A stretch of 12,143 nt of DNA, taken from positions 85,278 to 97,420 of the forward strand of contig DJJW01000035.1 of NCBI GenBank assembly GCA_002434335.1, written 5' to 3'. Below are positions 5,297 to 12,143 of the stretch, one piece after another. Positions within the stretch are counted from its first letter, which is position 1; each line of letters opens with the position of its first letter. A model generated the notes under the pieces. That model ran no database searches. It was not told the origin of the DNA and saw nothing but the letters and a program-made list of their open reading frames with translations. The DNA comes from Lachnoclostridium sp. UBA6558 (GTDB lineage: Bacteria > Bacillota > Clostridia > Lachnospirales > Lachnospiraceae). The translations under genes and the position numbers were made by a program.

Positions 5297-7470
5297 TTAT
5301 TTATCGAACTTAATTTTTGCAAAAGCATCTGAAAATGCTGTATTAATAGGTACCTGTTCCTCTTTCTTGACCTGATTCATATACTTTGCCACATCTTTTT
5401 TACTGACACCGGCACCTTCCTTTTTACGTCTGTCCTGAAAAGCGGCCAGTTTCTCTTTGTGACCGCAGGCACATACAAAAGATTGTGCATCTCCCTGTCC
5501 AACCAGTTCCATACGTTTATGGCATACCGGACATCTGGCATTACTGGTTCTTGCAATTGTCTCCCTATGTCCACATTCACGGTCCTGGCATACCAGCATC
5601 CTGCTATTCTTTCCGTTAACTGCAAGGAGATTCTTACCGCAAACCGGACACTTTTTATTCGTCAGATTGTCATGTCTGAATTTGCCTTCTCCGTCTTTTA
5701 TTTCAGCTACAATTTCTTTTGTATATGCCGTCATCTCATTCATCAGGTCTTGTTTCTTTAAGCTACCTTTTGCAATTTTTGCAAGCTTCATTTCGAGGGA
5801 GGCTGTAAGCTCCGGTTTCTTTAGATCCTCCGGTACCAGCTCCAGCAGCTGCTTTCCCTTAGAGGTTATAAGGATATCTTTCCCCTTTTTCTCCATCAGA
5901 AAAGAGTTAAACAGTTTCTCTATAATATCAGCTCTTGTAGCTACTGTTCCAAGTCCGCCGGTTTCACCCAGAGTTTTGACAAGTTCTTTGTCCTTTTGCT
6001 CAAGAAAATGAACCGGATTCTCCATTGCAGAAAGAAGTGTTGCTTCGTTAAAAGGTGCTGGGGGTTTTGTTTTTCCTTCTGTCTTGATAAACACAATAGC
6101 TTTAAAGGTATCATTTTTATTCACTTTCGGTAAACTTTCATTTTCTTTGTCATCCTCGGATGTGTTGTCATAAACCTCTTTGTAACCCAGATTCTTTGTG
6201 ATCTTACCCTTTGCCGTAAATTCTTCATTCTCTATCTTTACTTTAATCGAGACTTCTTCATATTCGTAAGGAGGATATAATACCGCTAGAAATCTTCTTA
6301 CTACCAGATCATAAATCTTTCGTTCATCGGGGGCATATTTTCAAGATTCACAAACTGCTCCGTGGGGATAATTGCATGATGATCACTTACTTTCTGATTG
6401 TCAACAAAGGAAGCATTAGCGGTTATTGGCTTCCTCGTTAATACAGCAGCTAATTTCTTATAGGGTCCTATACTGACAGACTCCAGTCTTTCCTTTAAAG
6501 TACCTACAATATCCGTTGTCAGATATCTGGAATCTGTTCGGGGATATGTTAAGACCTTATGATTTTCATATAAACGCTGCATGATATTTAAGGTTTCTTT
6601 TGCCGAAAAATCAAAGCGCACATTAGCATCTCTCTGCAGCTCTGTCAAATCATATAATCCTGGGGAATAGGACTTCTTCAGGGTTGTATTTACCTCTGTA
6701 ACCACTCCTTCTTTTCCCTCTAGCCTCTTTAAAAGCTCCTCTATTCTATTCCTATCACCTGTGGTACTATTTTGAGTCTTTGAATCTCTCCAGGTAAGTG
6801 TCATACCGTTTACCTTACCCGTCAGCCCATAATAGGGAACAGGTTTAAATTGTCTGATATCCTCTTCTCTTTTGGCTATCATGGCAAGAGTAGGTGTCTG
6901 AACACGGCCGCAGGAAAGGCTTGCATTATATTTGCAGGTAAGTGCTCTTGTTGCATTCATACCAACGATCCAGTCCGATTCAGCTCTAGCTACAGCTGCA
7001 TGATAGAGGTTCTCATATTCTCTTCCGTCTTTTAAATGAGCAAACCCTTCTCTGATTGCTTTATCCGTAACAGAGGATATCCATAATCTCTTAACCGGCT
7101 TTTTGCTGCCAGCTTTTTCAAGAATCCACCTTGCCACAAGTTCACCTTCACGTCCGGCATCGGTGGCAATAATAATATCTGTAACATCTTTTCTGTGAAG
7201 CTGAGTCTTTACCGTGTGATATTGCTTACCGGTCTGTTTCATTACCACCAGTTCAAATTTCTGCGGCAGCATGGGCAGATGATCCATTCTCCATTCTTTG
7301 TATTTAACATCGTATTCCTCGGGATCCGCTAAGGTTACCAGATGTCCCAACCCCCAGGTAACAATATATTTATCTCCCTCTAAAGCACCATTCAGATTTT
7401 TTGAACATTTTAAGACTCTTGCAATATCTCTGCCTACAGAAGGCTTTTCTGCAATTACTAATGATTTCAT
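5297..7470 (-). pseudogene. topB: DNA topoisomerase III, split by a one-base frameshift
   Basis: The first frame (ATG at 7470) encodes residues 1-380 and is knocked out of frame at a run of five C's (minus strand, 6333-6329), stopping at TAG (6303-6301). Adding one C joins it to the second frame, giving 724 residues with ...MPPDERKIYDLVVRR across the joint; Bacillus TopB is about this long and very similar throughout. TopB is a type IA enzyme that nicks and passes single strands, resolving replication and recombination intermediates. The TOPRIM motifs AEKP (7-10) and ATDAGREGE (102-110) are present. The catalytic tyrosine is Y309 in LTYPRTDSRYL. Two four-cysteine zinc motifs lie near the C-terminus (about 608-670 in the joined protein). 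The start has AGGAG 6 bases upstream. As read, the product lacks the C-terminal half of the core and the zinc region. Every other residue looks conserved, so the lesion is recent or a sequencing error. Confidence 0.9.
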
Positions 7471-7555
7471 GTCTGACTCCTATCTGTCTTATCTAATAGG
7501 AACCATTATTGATAATAACGATTCCTTTTATAACCTTTGATTTTAATTCCCATAT

Positions 7556-7564
7556 ATTTTAACA
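7556..7564 (-). promoter_or_regulatory. possible extended -10 promoter for topB
   Basis: The minus strand reads TGTTAAAAT at 7564-7556, a TGn-extended -10 box (TAAAAT). It lies about 86 bases before the topB ATG; no good -35 box is seen. It falls inside the frame that continues the cadherin-like fossil, consistent with that frame no longer being coding. Confidence 0.35.
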
Positions 7565-7664
7565 TAAAATAACCAATAAGTCTTCTCTGACTGTTATTAA
7601 CCTCAATAAAATTAAAAAGGATATATACGATAATACTGTACATACCCTTTTTACGGTACTCAAC

Positions 7665-7754
7665 TTGCTTAATTGTCAGAGTATAGATTTTTGTTGTCTT
7701 ACCATCCTAAGCGGTAACCTTAATATAAACGGTATTTGTACCGGATATTAAGGT
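7665..7754 (-). pseudogene. fossil of a cadherin-like beta-sandwich domain (surface protein C-terminus)
   Basis: The minus-strand frame from 7754 reads TLISGTNTVYIKVTA, then a TAG stop (7709-7707), then DGKTTKIYTLTIKQ. This matches the end of the cadherin-like beta-sandwich repeat common in Clostridia surface proteins, which runs LxxGxNxIxIxVTAxDGxxxxYTxxV. The TAG sits where the family usually has E or Q, one base away from GAG or CAG. The frame stays open to a TAA at 7508-7506, but that tail resembles nothing I know. There is no start codon or ribosome binding site, and the fragment begins within a few bases of the end of the oxidoreductase gene. It is best read as the 3' relic of a large cell-wall or carbohydrate-active protein whose front has been deleted. 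Only about 30 residues support it. Confidence 0.5.
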
Positions 7755-7789
7755 ATCAGCAGACTGTCTTGATAGCTGCTTATGGTGCT

Positions 7790-8797
7790 TTAATATATCG
7801 TTAATAATTCTTCATTAAAATCAGCAGGAAATATAATTCCTGTTTTTTCTCTTGCTTCTGTTAATAGCTCGCAGACCATCAAGCTGTGCTCAAGTGTTTG
7901 ATAACACTCTTCTAATTTATTTTCTGTTATCATCTTTTCGAAAGAAAGGAATTCATTTACCATGCGATGTGTATGCTTATTCTCATTAATTGATGTATTT
8001 GCCCCATTGTTTAACAAAACTTCGAAGCCTTCACAAACATTGGCAGGTGAGCTTTGGTGGATACACCCCATATCTCCCTGAATATTATAGGCAATGGGAG
8101 CCTTACAATCTTTAGCACCAATGCAGGTGCATTTAAAGGTATCATACTCTAAAATCAATATTCCGGAGGTATCAATCCCTCTTTCAATATTAGGATAATA
8201 AGCAATACTTTTAGGTCTTCCAAACAAAGCAGTTACATAGTGGAGATTATAGATATTAATATCCATCAATGCTCCGCCAGACTGCGCCGGGTCAAATGCC
8301 GGCAGTATGACCCCTTCTTTAAAGCTGTCATACCTTTTTGAGTATTGAGAGTAATTACATTGAACAATTTTAATATTACCTATGGATGGTAACATTTCTC
8401 GTATTTTCATAAAGTTCGGCAGATATAAGGTCGTGATAGCCTCAAGAAGAAAAAGCTTCTTTTCTCGCGCTATTCTGCCAAGCTCAAGAGCTTCTTTATA
8501 ATTAGTTGTTATGGGCTTTTCTAATATAACATTTTTACCGGCTTCCAAAGCTCTTAAGGTATATATATAGTGCAGGCTGTTGGTGACTGCAACATATACC
8601 GTATCAATTGAACTCTTAAGAAATTCCTCGTAATCAAAATACACTTTGTTTATGTTGTTCGCGCTAGCCAGCTCCATAACCTTCTCTTCGCTGGTTTTTC
8701 TGCCGCAGATGGCAGATACTTCGGTATTGTGCAGAAATGGTGTTATGGTCAGGAAGTCCTGCACTATCATTCCTGAACCTGCTATTCCTAATTTCAT
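7790..8797 (-). CDS. Gfo/Idh/MocA family NAD(P)-dependent oxidoreductase, 335 aa
   Basis: An N-terminal Rossmann domain begins at once with MKLGIAGSGMI, the dinucleotide-binding glycine motif (G4, G7, G9). The family signature follows as ILEKPITTN (91-99), with the conserved EKP lysine at 94. The C-terminal alpha/beta domain contains GGALMDINIYNLHYV (174-188), where D179 and H186 lie at the positions usually involved in substrate binding and catalysis. Members oxidise or reduce sugars, inositols or related polyols; the substrate cannot be told from sequence. I start at the ATG at 8797, because the glycine motif then has its usual distance from the N-terminus; AAAGG lies 8 bases before it. An in-frame GTG at 8818 would add seven residues and has a poorer ribosome binding site. 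Neighbours suggest no pathway, so it appears monocistronic. The stop abuts the cadherin-like fossil. Confidence 0.88.
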   Translation of the reverse strand: MKLGIAGSGMIVQDFLTITPFLHNTEVSAICGRKTSEEKVMELASANNINKVYFDYEEFLKSSIDTVYVAVTNSLHYIYTLRALEAGKNVILEKPITTNYKEALELGRIAREKKLFLLEAITTLYLPNFMKIREMLPSIGNIKIVQCNYSQYSKRYDSFKEGVILPAFDPAQSGGALMDINIYNLHYVTALFGRPKSIAYYPNIERGIDTSGILILEYDTFKCTCIGAKDCKAPIAYNIQGDMGCIHQSSPANVCEGFEVLLNNGANTSINENKHTHRMVNEFLSFEKMITENKLEECYQTLEHSLMVCELLTEAREKTGIIFPADFNEELLTIY

Positions 8798-8835
8798 TAT
8801 TTGACCTTTAATTATCACAGATCAGCCTATGATAT

Positions 8836-8868
8836 TGCCACTAAATAAGTGAAAATATTAAGGTGGCA
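8836..8868 (-). repeat. hairpin in the leader of the oxidoreductase gene
   Basis: TGCCAC (8836-8841) and GTGGCA (8863-8868) are a perfect 6-bp inverted repeat with a 21-base spacer, about 39 bases before the oxidoreductase ATG. There is no T-run, so it is not a terminator. It may be an operator or a leader hairpin. The rest of the 8819-9060 gap shows no convincing promoter or gene. Confidence 0.35.
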
Positions 8869-9060
8869 TCCTTTCGATTAATTTACTTACTCCGTTAAAG
8901 ATAAGAGACTTATTTCAGTGTAAAGCCGATATATGCTATTATTTGTTGCAAATCTTAAACTTACTTCTATTTAATGACAGAACACATGAATGAATTACAT
9001 GTAAATAGCAAATGAGGTTGGCTGGCATTTGAAAGTTATATTTCCTGATTTTCATGTTAC

Positions 9061-9789
9061 TTAGTCATGTCGTTCTTCCATATTATCATAGGTTTCACAG
9101 AATCTTGCAGCAAAAGCAGGTGCTTCTCCGCCTGCATACAGATGTGAAATGTCTCCAAAGGAGCCCATTCTAAAATAAGCTATTCCCTTTCTTCGTTCTT
9201 CGGTGATGAGCGTAGTAACTGAGGTAGGTGCAGCACAGAAGCCATGCCATAAAACCATAGGTGAGATTCCAAGCAGATGGCCTAACATCACACATTCAAC
9301 TCCAAAATGGCAGAACAGTACTATTGTATCTGTATTCGCTCTTACTGCCCGGTATATTTTGCCTTCACGCTCATAACCATGTTTCTTAAGAATTTCATCA
9401 AGGCCTGAATATACCCGCATCGCTTCTTCATAGACATGACCCTTCTTCATAATCTCTGCTGTATGCCATAACTGCTTGTCATAGAATTCATTAACGGCTG
9501 TCCAGTCGGCCGGAAGCCAGTCCCAGGGAACTCTTTCTTCTCCTGTGTTAACATCCAGTATTGGAGCATGAAATTCTCTTAGCCAGGGCAGGACTTCTGC
9601 CTCTCTCTTTCGCTTATTTAAGGTTATGGAAGCAGTATCTTTTGCCCGTCCTAGCGGTGATACGTAGAAAGCCTCAATATCCATTGGCAGTAACCTGTTT
9701 GATAAAAGCTCTGCTTCTCTCCAGCCCTTTTCTGTAAGCGAATCTATTGAATAATCGGGATCACCGTGTCGAATTATAATTAGTTTCAT
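9061..9789 (-). CDS. histidine phosphatase family protein (phosphoglycerate mutase-like), 242 aa
   Basis: The catalytic RHG motif is at residues 7-9 (IIIRHGD), with His8 as the phospho-acceptor. SPLGRAKDT (44-52) supplies the second conserved arginine (R48), and VLFCHFGVE (157-165) supplies the second histidine (H161). The family removes phosphate from small metabolites or, in some members, moves it within sugars; which substrate is used here cannot be read from sequence. An insert rich in tryptophan (PWDWLPADWTAV, 88-99) lies between the motifs and may shape the substrate pocket. The ATG at 9789 has AGGAG 6 bases upstream. The end of the AEC transporter gene is only 33 bases upstream and no terminator intervenes, so the two are probably one transcript. 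Length is normal for the branch. Confidence 0.9.
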   Translation of the reverse strand: MKLIIIRHGDPDYSIDSLTEKGWREAELLSNRLLPMDIEAFYVSPLGRAKDTASITLNKRKREAEVLPWLREFHAPILDVNTGEERVPWDWLPADWTAVNEFYDKQLWHTAEIMKKGHVYEEAMRVYSGLDEILKKHGYEREGKIYRAVRANTDTIVLFCHFGVECVMLGHLLGISPMVLWHGFCAAPTSVTTLITEERRKGIAYFRMGSFGDISHLYAGGEAPAFAARFCETYDNMEERHD

Positions 9790-9822
9790 ATATTTCTCCT
9801 ATTCTTATTCAAGTTTTTATGT

Positions 9823-10728
9823 TTACAATAATATAAAGCTCCAAACCGGTGTAGTAATTAAAGAAACTAAAGTTGAGAAAATAACCAGATTGGTAGCAAA
9901 AGCTGCATCTCCATTATATTTAGAGGCAAGAATACTGGTTGTAGCTCCGGCAGGCATTGCAGCCAAAAGCACACAAACTCCTGTTATAAGAGAATCTATA
10001 TGTAATAAATAACAGGGTATGTACACAAAAACGGGAAGTGCAATAAGTCGGATTACTGTAAAGAAGAATACTCGTTTATCAAACATTTGTCTAATATTAA
10101 TATCTGCCAGAATCATGCCTATGATCATCATTGAAAGCGCTGTGTTGCAGCTGCTTAACGTTAAGAGGGAGGATTCCAGATATACGGGCAGTCTAATTTG
10201 TGAAATCATTAGCATAATACCAAGAATACAGGCGATGATACACGGATGGGTAATTACCTTTTTGACTAGTGTTTTCTTATCGGGTGACTCGGTAAATACG
10301 GATATCCCAGCTGACCACATAACAATTCGCTGGGGTATCAGATAGATGGAGGCCAGTGTCAGCCCCATAGTACCAAATACTCCTTCTGCTACCGGATTTC
10401 CCAGAAAACCTGCATTTGAACATATTGTTCCGTATTGGAGACATTTCTTCTTTGGGGTTTCTACTTTATTGTATAGTAAATGACCAAGCATTGTGCAGAC
10501 AAGCTGTATAAGTACTGATATGATTAGAACACCTGCAAAGGTTACAAGGATGTCTGTCGAGAATTCTACCATAAAGGATTTTATGATATTACAGGGAAGT
10601 ATTAAATACAATACCAAATCTGTAATATTTTCCTGTCCCTGCGCTCCAATTATTCCTTTTTTCTTTAAGATAACACCGGCAGCTACCATTGTGAACATGG
10701 TAAACTGCAGATTAATCAATTGCTGCAT
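9823..10728 (-). CDS. AEC family transporter (auxin efflux carrier-like), 301 aa
   Basis: The protein is almost entirely hydrophobic, with about ten membrane-spanning segments arranged as two halves. The first half contains LYLILPCNIIKSF (residues about 40-52) and the second half contains AAMPAGATTSILASKY, the two regions where this family breaks its helices with P and N/G. Bacterial AEC proteins export or import small organic acids such as malate or amino acid derivatives; the substrate here is unknown. The frame is open back to a TTG at 10800, but that part carries the promoter, so I start at the ATG at 10728. This start has only a weak ribosome binding site (AGAAAGAAG). Starting here gives the usual family length of about 300 residues and puts helix 1 near the N-terminus. 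It is probably co-transcribed with the phosphatase gene that follows. Confidence 0.87.
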   Translation of the reverse strand: MQQLINLQFTMFTMVAAGVILKKKGIIGAQGQENITDLVLYLILPCNIIKSFMVEFSTDILVTFAGVLIISVLIQLVCTMLGHLLYNKVETPKKKCLQYGTICSNAGFLGNPVAEGVFGTMGLTLASIYLIPQRIVMWSAGISVFTESPDKKTLVKKVITHPCIIACILGIMLMISQIRLPVYLESSLLTLSSCNTALSMMIIGMILADINIRQMFDKRVFFFTVIRLIALPVFVYIPCYLLHIDSLITGVCVLLAAMPAGATTSILASKYNGDAAFATNLVIFSTLVSLITTPVWSFILL

Positions 10729-10771
10729 CTGATTCGCTTCTTTCTGCCAGAATAATATTTCAATGTTTTTT

Positions 10772-10800
10772 ATTGTACCCTTATTTATAGGATTAGTCAA
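10772..10800 (-). promoter_or_regulatory. promoter of the AEC transporter-phosphatase operon
   Basis: TTGACT (10800-10795) and TACAAT (10777-10772) are separated by exactly 17 bases, a good sigma-A match. Transcription would start near 10765 and leave a leader of about 37 nt before the ATG at 10728. The promoter overlaps the apparent 5' end of the longer open frame, which rules that longer start out. Confidence 0.65.
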
Positions 10801-10839
10801 ATCAGTGCATTCATGTCTTAGGTATTGTCTGTCATATAT

Positions 10840-10878
10840 AAAAAAGGCAGCTGTAAAATCCTGTTGGATCCAGTGCCT
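10840..10878 (-). terminator. intrinsic terminator of the DegV gene
   Basis: On the minus strand GGCACTG (10877-10871) pairs with CAGCTGCC (10853-10846) as a 7-bp stem with one bulged C, followed by six T's (10845-10840). It lies 22 bases after the DegV stop codon and before the AEC promoter, so it separates the two transcription units. Confidence 0.8.
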
Positions 10879-10899
10879 GTTTAATAATCTATTCTAATA

Positions 10900-11748
10900 T
10901 TAGATTTCAGAATAACAAACGCCAACGGTGCCGGGACCGCAATATACTCCCACGATAGCACTTATCTGACCAATAAGGTATACATTCCTGATACGAGGAT
11001 TCTTACGTAATTTTTCACATACTTTACGGGCTTCTTCCTCTACATTACCGTGAATGACATAAGCATCGCATCTGTTCTTATCACTGATTTTTTCTCCTAA
11101 TTCAATTAACCGGTTAATGGATTTTACTCTTCCTCTTATTTTTTCACAGGTATAACATTGCCCGCATTCGTCATCAAAGCTTACAATAGGTTTAATATTC
11201 AGGATATCTCCTATTGTACCGGGTATTTTACCAATTCTCCCGCCTTTTATGGCATATTCCAAGGTTCCGAATACAAAATATAAGCGCAGTTTCTTTTTCA
11301 TAACGGGAATCTGCTTCACGATTTCATCAAATCTCTTACCCTCTCTGATTAGTTCGCCGCACTTCTTTAGAATAATACCCTGTATTACAGAAGTGGATTT
11401 GGTGTCGTACATAAAGGTTTTGATAGTTTTGAATTCTGAACTTATTAAATCTACTGCATTTACCGTTCCTGATATGCCGCTGGAGATATTGATGGATATA
11501 ACATGTGTATAATTTTCCTTTTCCAGTTTTTTATATAGGTTTTCAATGTCCTCCATGGATGGCTGGGAGGATTTCGGAATTTCTGTCTTCATATTGACAT
11601 AGACTTCAACTGGTGTAATATCGATACCGTCGGTAAATTCGCGTTCCTTATATCGTATCTTAAAAGGAAGGACATGTATCTGGTATTTCTTAATGGTTTC
11701 CTCGTCTATATCACAGGCAGAATCTGTAATTAATGCAATCTTCTCCAT
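10900..11748 (-). CDS. DegV family fatty-acid-binding protein, 282 aa
   Basis: The N-terminal motif ITDSACD (7-13), the SSQPS motif (60-64) and SSGISGT (89-95) are the hallmarks of the DegV fold, where they line the fatty-acid head-group pocket. The C-terminal domain contains KGGRIGKIPGTIGDILNIKP, also typical. DegV/FakB proteins bind a single fatty acid; in Firmicutes some present it to the kinase FakA for phosphorylation and phospholipid synthesis. No FakA-like gene is in the window, so a FakB role is possible but not shown. Length is normal. The ATG at 11748 has AAGGAG 6 bases upstream. The C-terminal third has an unusual number of cysteines (GQCYTCEK, CDAYV, VCEK, YCGPG, VCYS). A terminator follows; the gene appears monocistronic. 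Confidence 0.92.
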   Translation of the reverse strand: MEKIALITDSACDIDEETIKKYQIHVLPFKIRYKEREFTDGIDITPVEVYVNMKTEIPKSSQPSMEDIENLYKKLEKENYTHVISINISSGISGTVNAVDLISSEFKTIKTFMYDTKSTSVIQGIILKKCGELIREGKRFDEIVKQIPVMKKKLRLYFVFGTLEYAIKGGRIGKIPGTIGDILNIKPIVSFDDECGQCYTCEKIRGRVKSINRLIELGEKISDKNRCDAYVIHGNVEEEARKVCEKLRKNPRIRNVYLIGQISAIVGVYCGPGTVGVCYSEI

Positions 11749-12143
11749 ATAAAACTCCTTCTCGATAATAGAGAATACAAAGTTACAACATTCATTATTG
11801 CCAGATATAACCGGTATTAGTACTAAAGTTGTGTTATGTAGTTATCATAACCAGATTATCACGTATTTCTAATCTTATCAATAGAAAAATATAACCGACA
11901 CACCGAAATTCTCTTGATTCACTGTTTAAAACCTCTAAAGAACATAGCAAAGGCATTGGTTTTACCGCAGGGAAAGCTATTGAACAGCTGCATCCTGAAA
12001 CTGAAGTATGAGAAGCACATCCCCCCCTGTTTTGAAAAGAAAAGGAAATAAACAATATAGGAAAAAGGAAGATCAAAATAACAAAGAAAAGGAAGATAGC
12101 TGAATAGCCAAAGATTATCAAGCATGCTATAAATAAGTGTAAA
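11749..12143. other. right-edge non-coding stretch with a possible coding remnant
   Basis: No gene with a start and ribosome binding site is convincing here. On the plus strand 11895-12011 is an open stretch without a start codon; it reads RNSLDSLFKTSKEHSKG and then IGFTAGKAIEQLHPETEV to TGA, with codon use like the real genes nearby. It may be the end of a lost gene, of a family I do not recognise. A run of seven C's lies at 12021-12027. A purine-rich tract follows (about 12032-12097) and holds AAAAGGAAGAT twice (12063-12073 and 12087-12097). A DegV promoter should lie between 11760 and 11890; TTGATA followed after 15 bases by GATAAT (11880-11854 region) is the best but weak candidate. Confidence 0.35.

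Noticed and set aside
5459..6011. Overlapping plus-strand open frames
   Set aside because: Antisense to well-conserved topB sequence and hydrophobic only because they mirror charged codons.
6303..6335. Programmed -1 frameshift making full-length TopB
   Set aside because: The site lacks a standard X-XXY-YYZ slippery heptamer: slipping back would place a proline tRNA on GCC. No clear downstream pseudoknot was seen.
827..7470. Integrative conjugative element carrying a tet gene and topB
   Set aside because: No integrase, relaxase, conjugation gene or attachment site is visible, and topB resembles the chromosomal Bacillus type rather than the conjugative-element type.
11817..11826. 10-bp palindrome TTAGTACTAA upstream of the DegV gene
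   Set aside because: Short, AT-rich and unsupported by a nearby convincing promoter; likely chance.
11834..12125. Minus-strand hydrophobic open frames (68 and 95 codons) resembling small membrane proteins
   Set aside because: The hydrophobic run mirrors a purine-rich tract, no ribosome binding site precedes the starts, and the opposite strand has more gene-like composition. A 33-codon minus-strand ORF starting after the G7 run was rejected for the same reason.

Overview
The window looks like low-GC Firmicutes chromosome, most likely class Clostridia and plausibly Lachnospiraceae. The reasons are the AT-rich intergenic DNA, strong AGGAGG-type ribosome binding sites, a DNA topoisomerase III very close to the Bacillus type, and an RNHCP-domain protein. 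This placement is inference from gene content; no rRNA or tRNA is present. Almost every gene is on the minus strand, and the description below follows the + coordinates.

Left part (1-3860). The N-terminal part of UV-damage endonuclease UvsE runs off the left edge. Next is an intact TetM/TetO-like ribosomal protection GTPase. It has the G-domain motifs but differs from Tet(M) in the tip loop of domain IV and in its C-terminal tail. Its 315-nt leader is the most striking element of the window: a near-consensus promoter, a 23-codon leader peptide with a strong ribosome binding site, a set of mutually exclusive AT-rich pairing arms and a perfect intrinsic terminator, followed by a GC-rich foldable island before the GTPase gene. 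This has the architecture of a translation-coupled transcription attenuator. Two pairs of direct repeats lie just upstream of the promoter, and beyond them is a small membrane-anchored protein of unknown function with its own promoter.

Middle part (3860-7500). The only intact plus-strand gene encodes a small hydrophilic protein with 14-residue GGQI/GQNANQ repeats. It shares a bidirectional terminator with a convergent RNHCP zinc-ribbon-like protein. Directly upstream of the RNHCP gene is a decayed gene with at least three frame changes. After a repeat-bearing intergenic stretch comes topB, complete in content but split by a one-base loss in a run of C.

Right part (7500-12143). Upstream of topB lies a fossil of a cadherin-like surface-protein domain. 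Then come a Gfo/Idh/MocA-type oxidoreductase, a histidine phosphatase probably co-transcribed with an AEC-family transporter, and a DegV family lipid-binding protein with a good terminator. The last 300 bases have no convincing gene; a short plus-strand stretch there looks like a coding remnant.

The genes do not form one pathway. The themes are DNA repair and topology (uvsE, topB), protection of translation under its own attenuator (the GTPase), and housekeeping metabolism and transport. Four decayed or broken reading frames (topB, the gene before RNHCP, the cadherin-like fragment, the right-edge remnant) suggest ongoing gene loss, or in the case of topB possibly a sequencing error.
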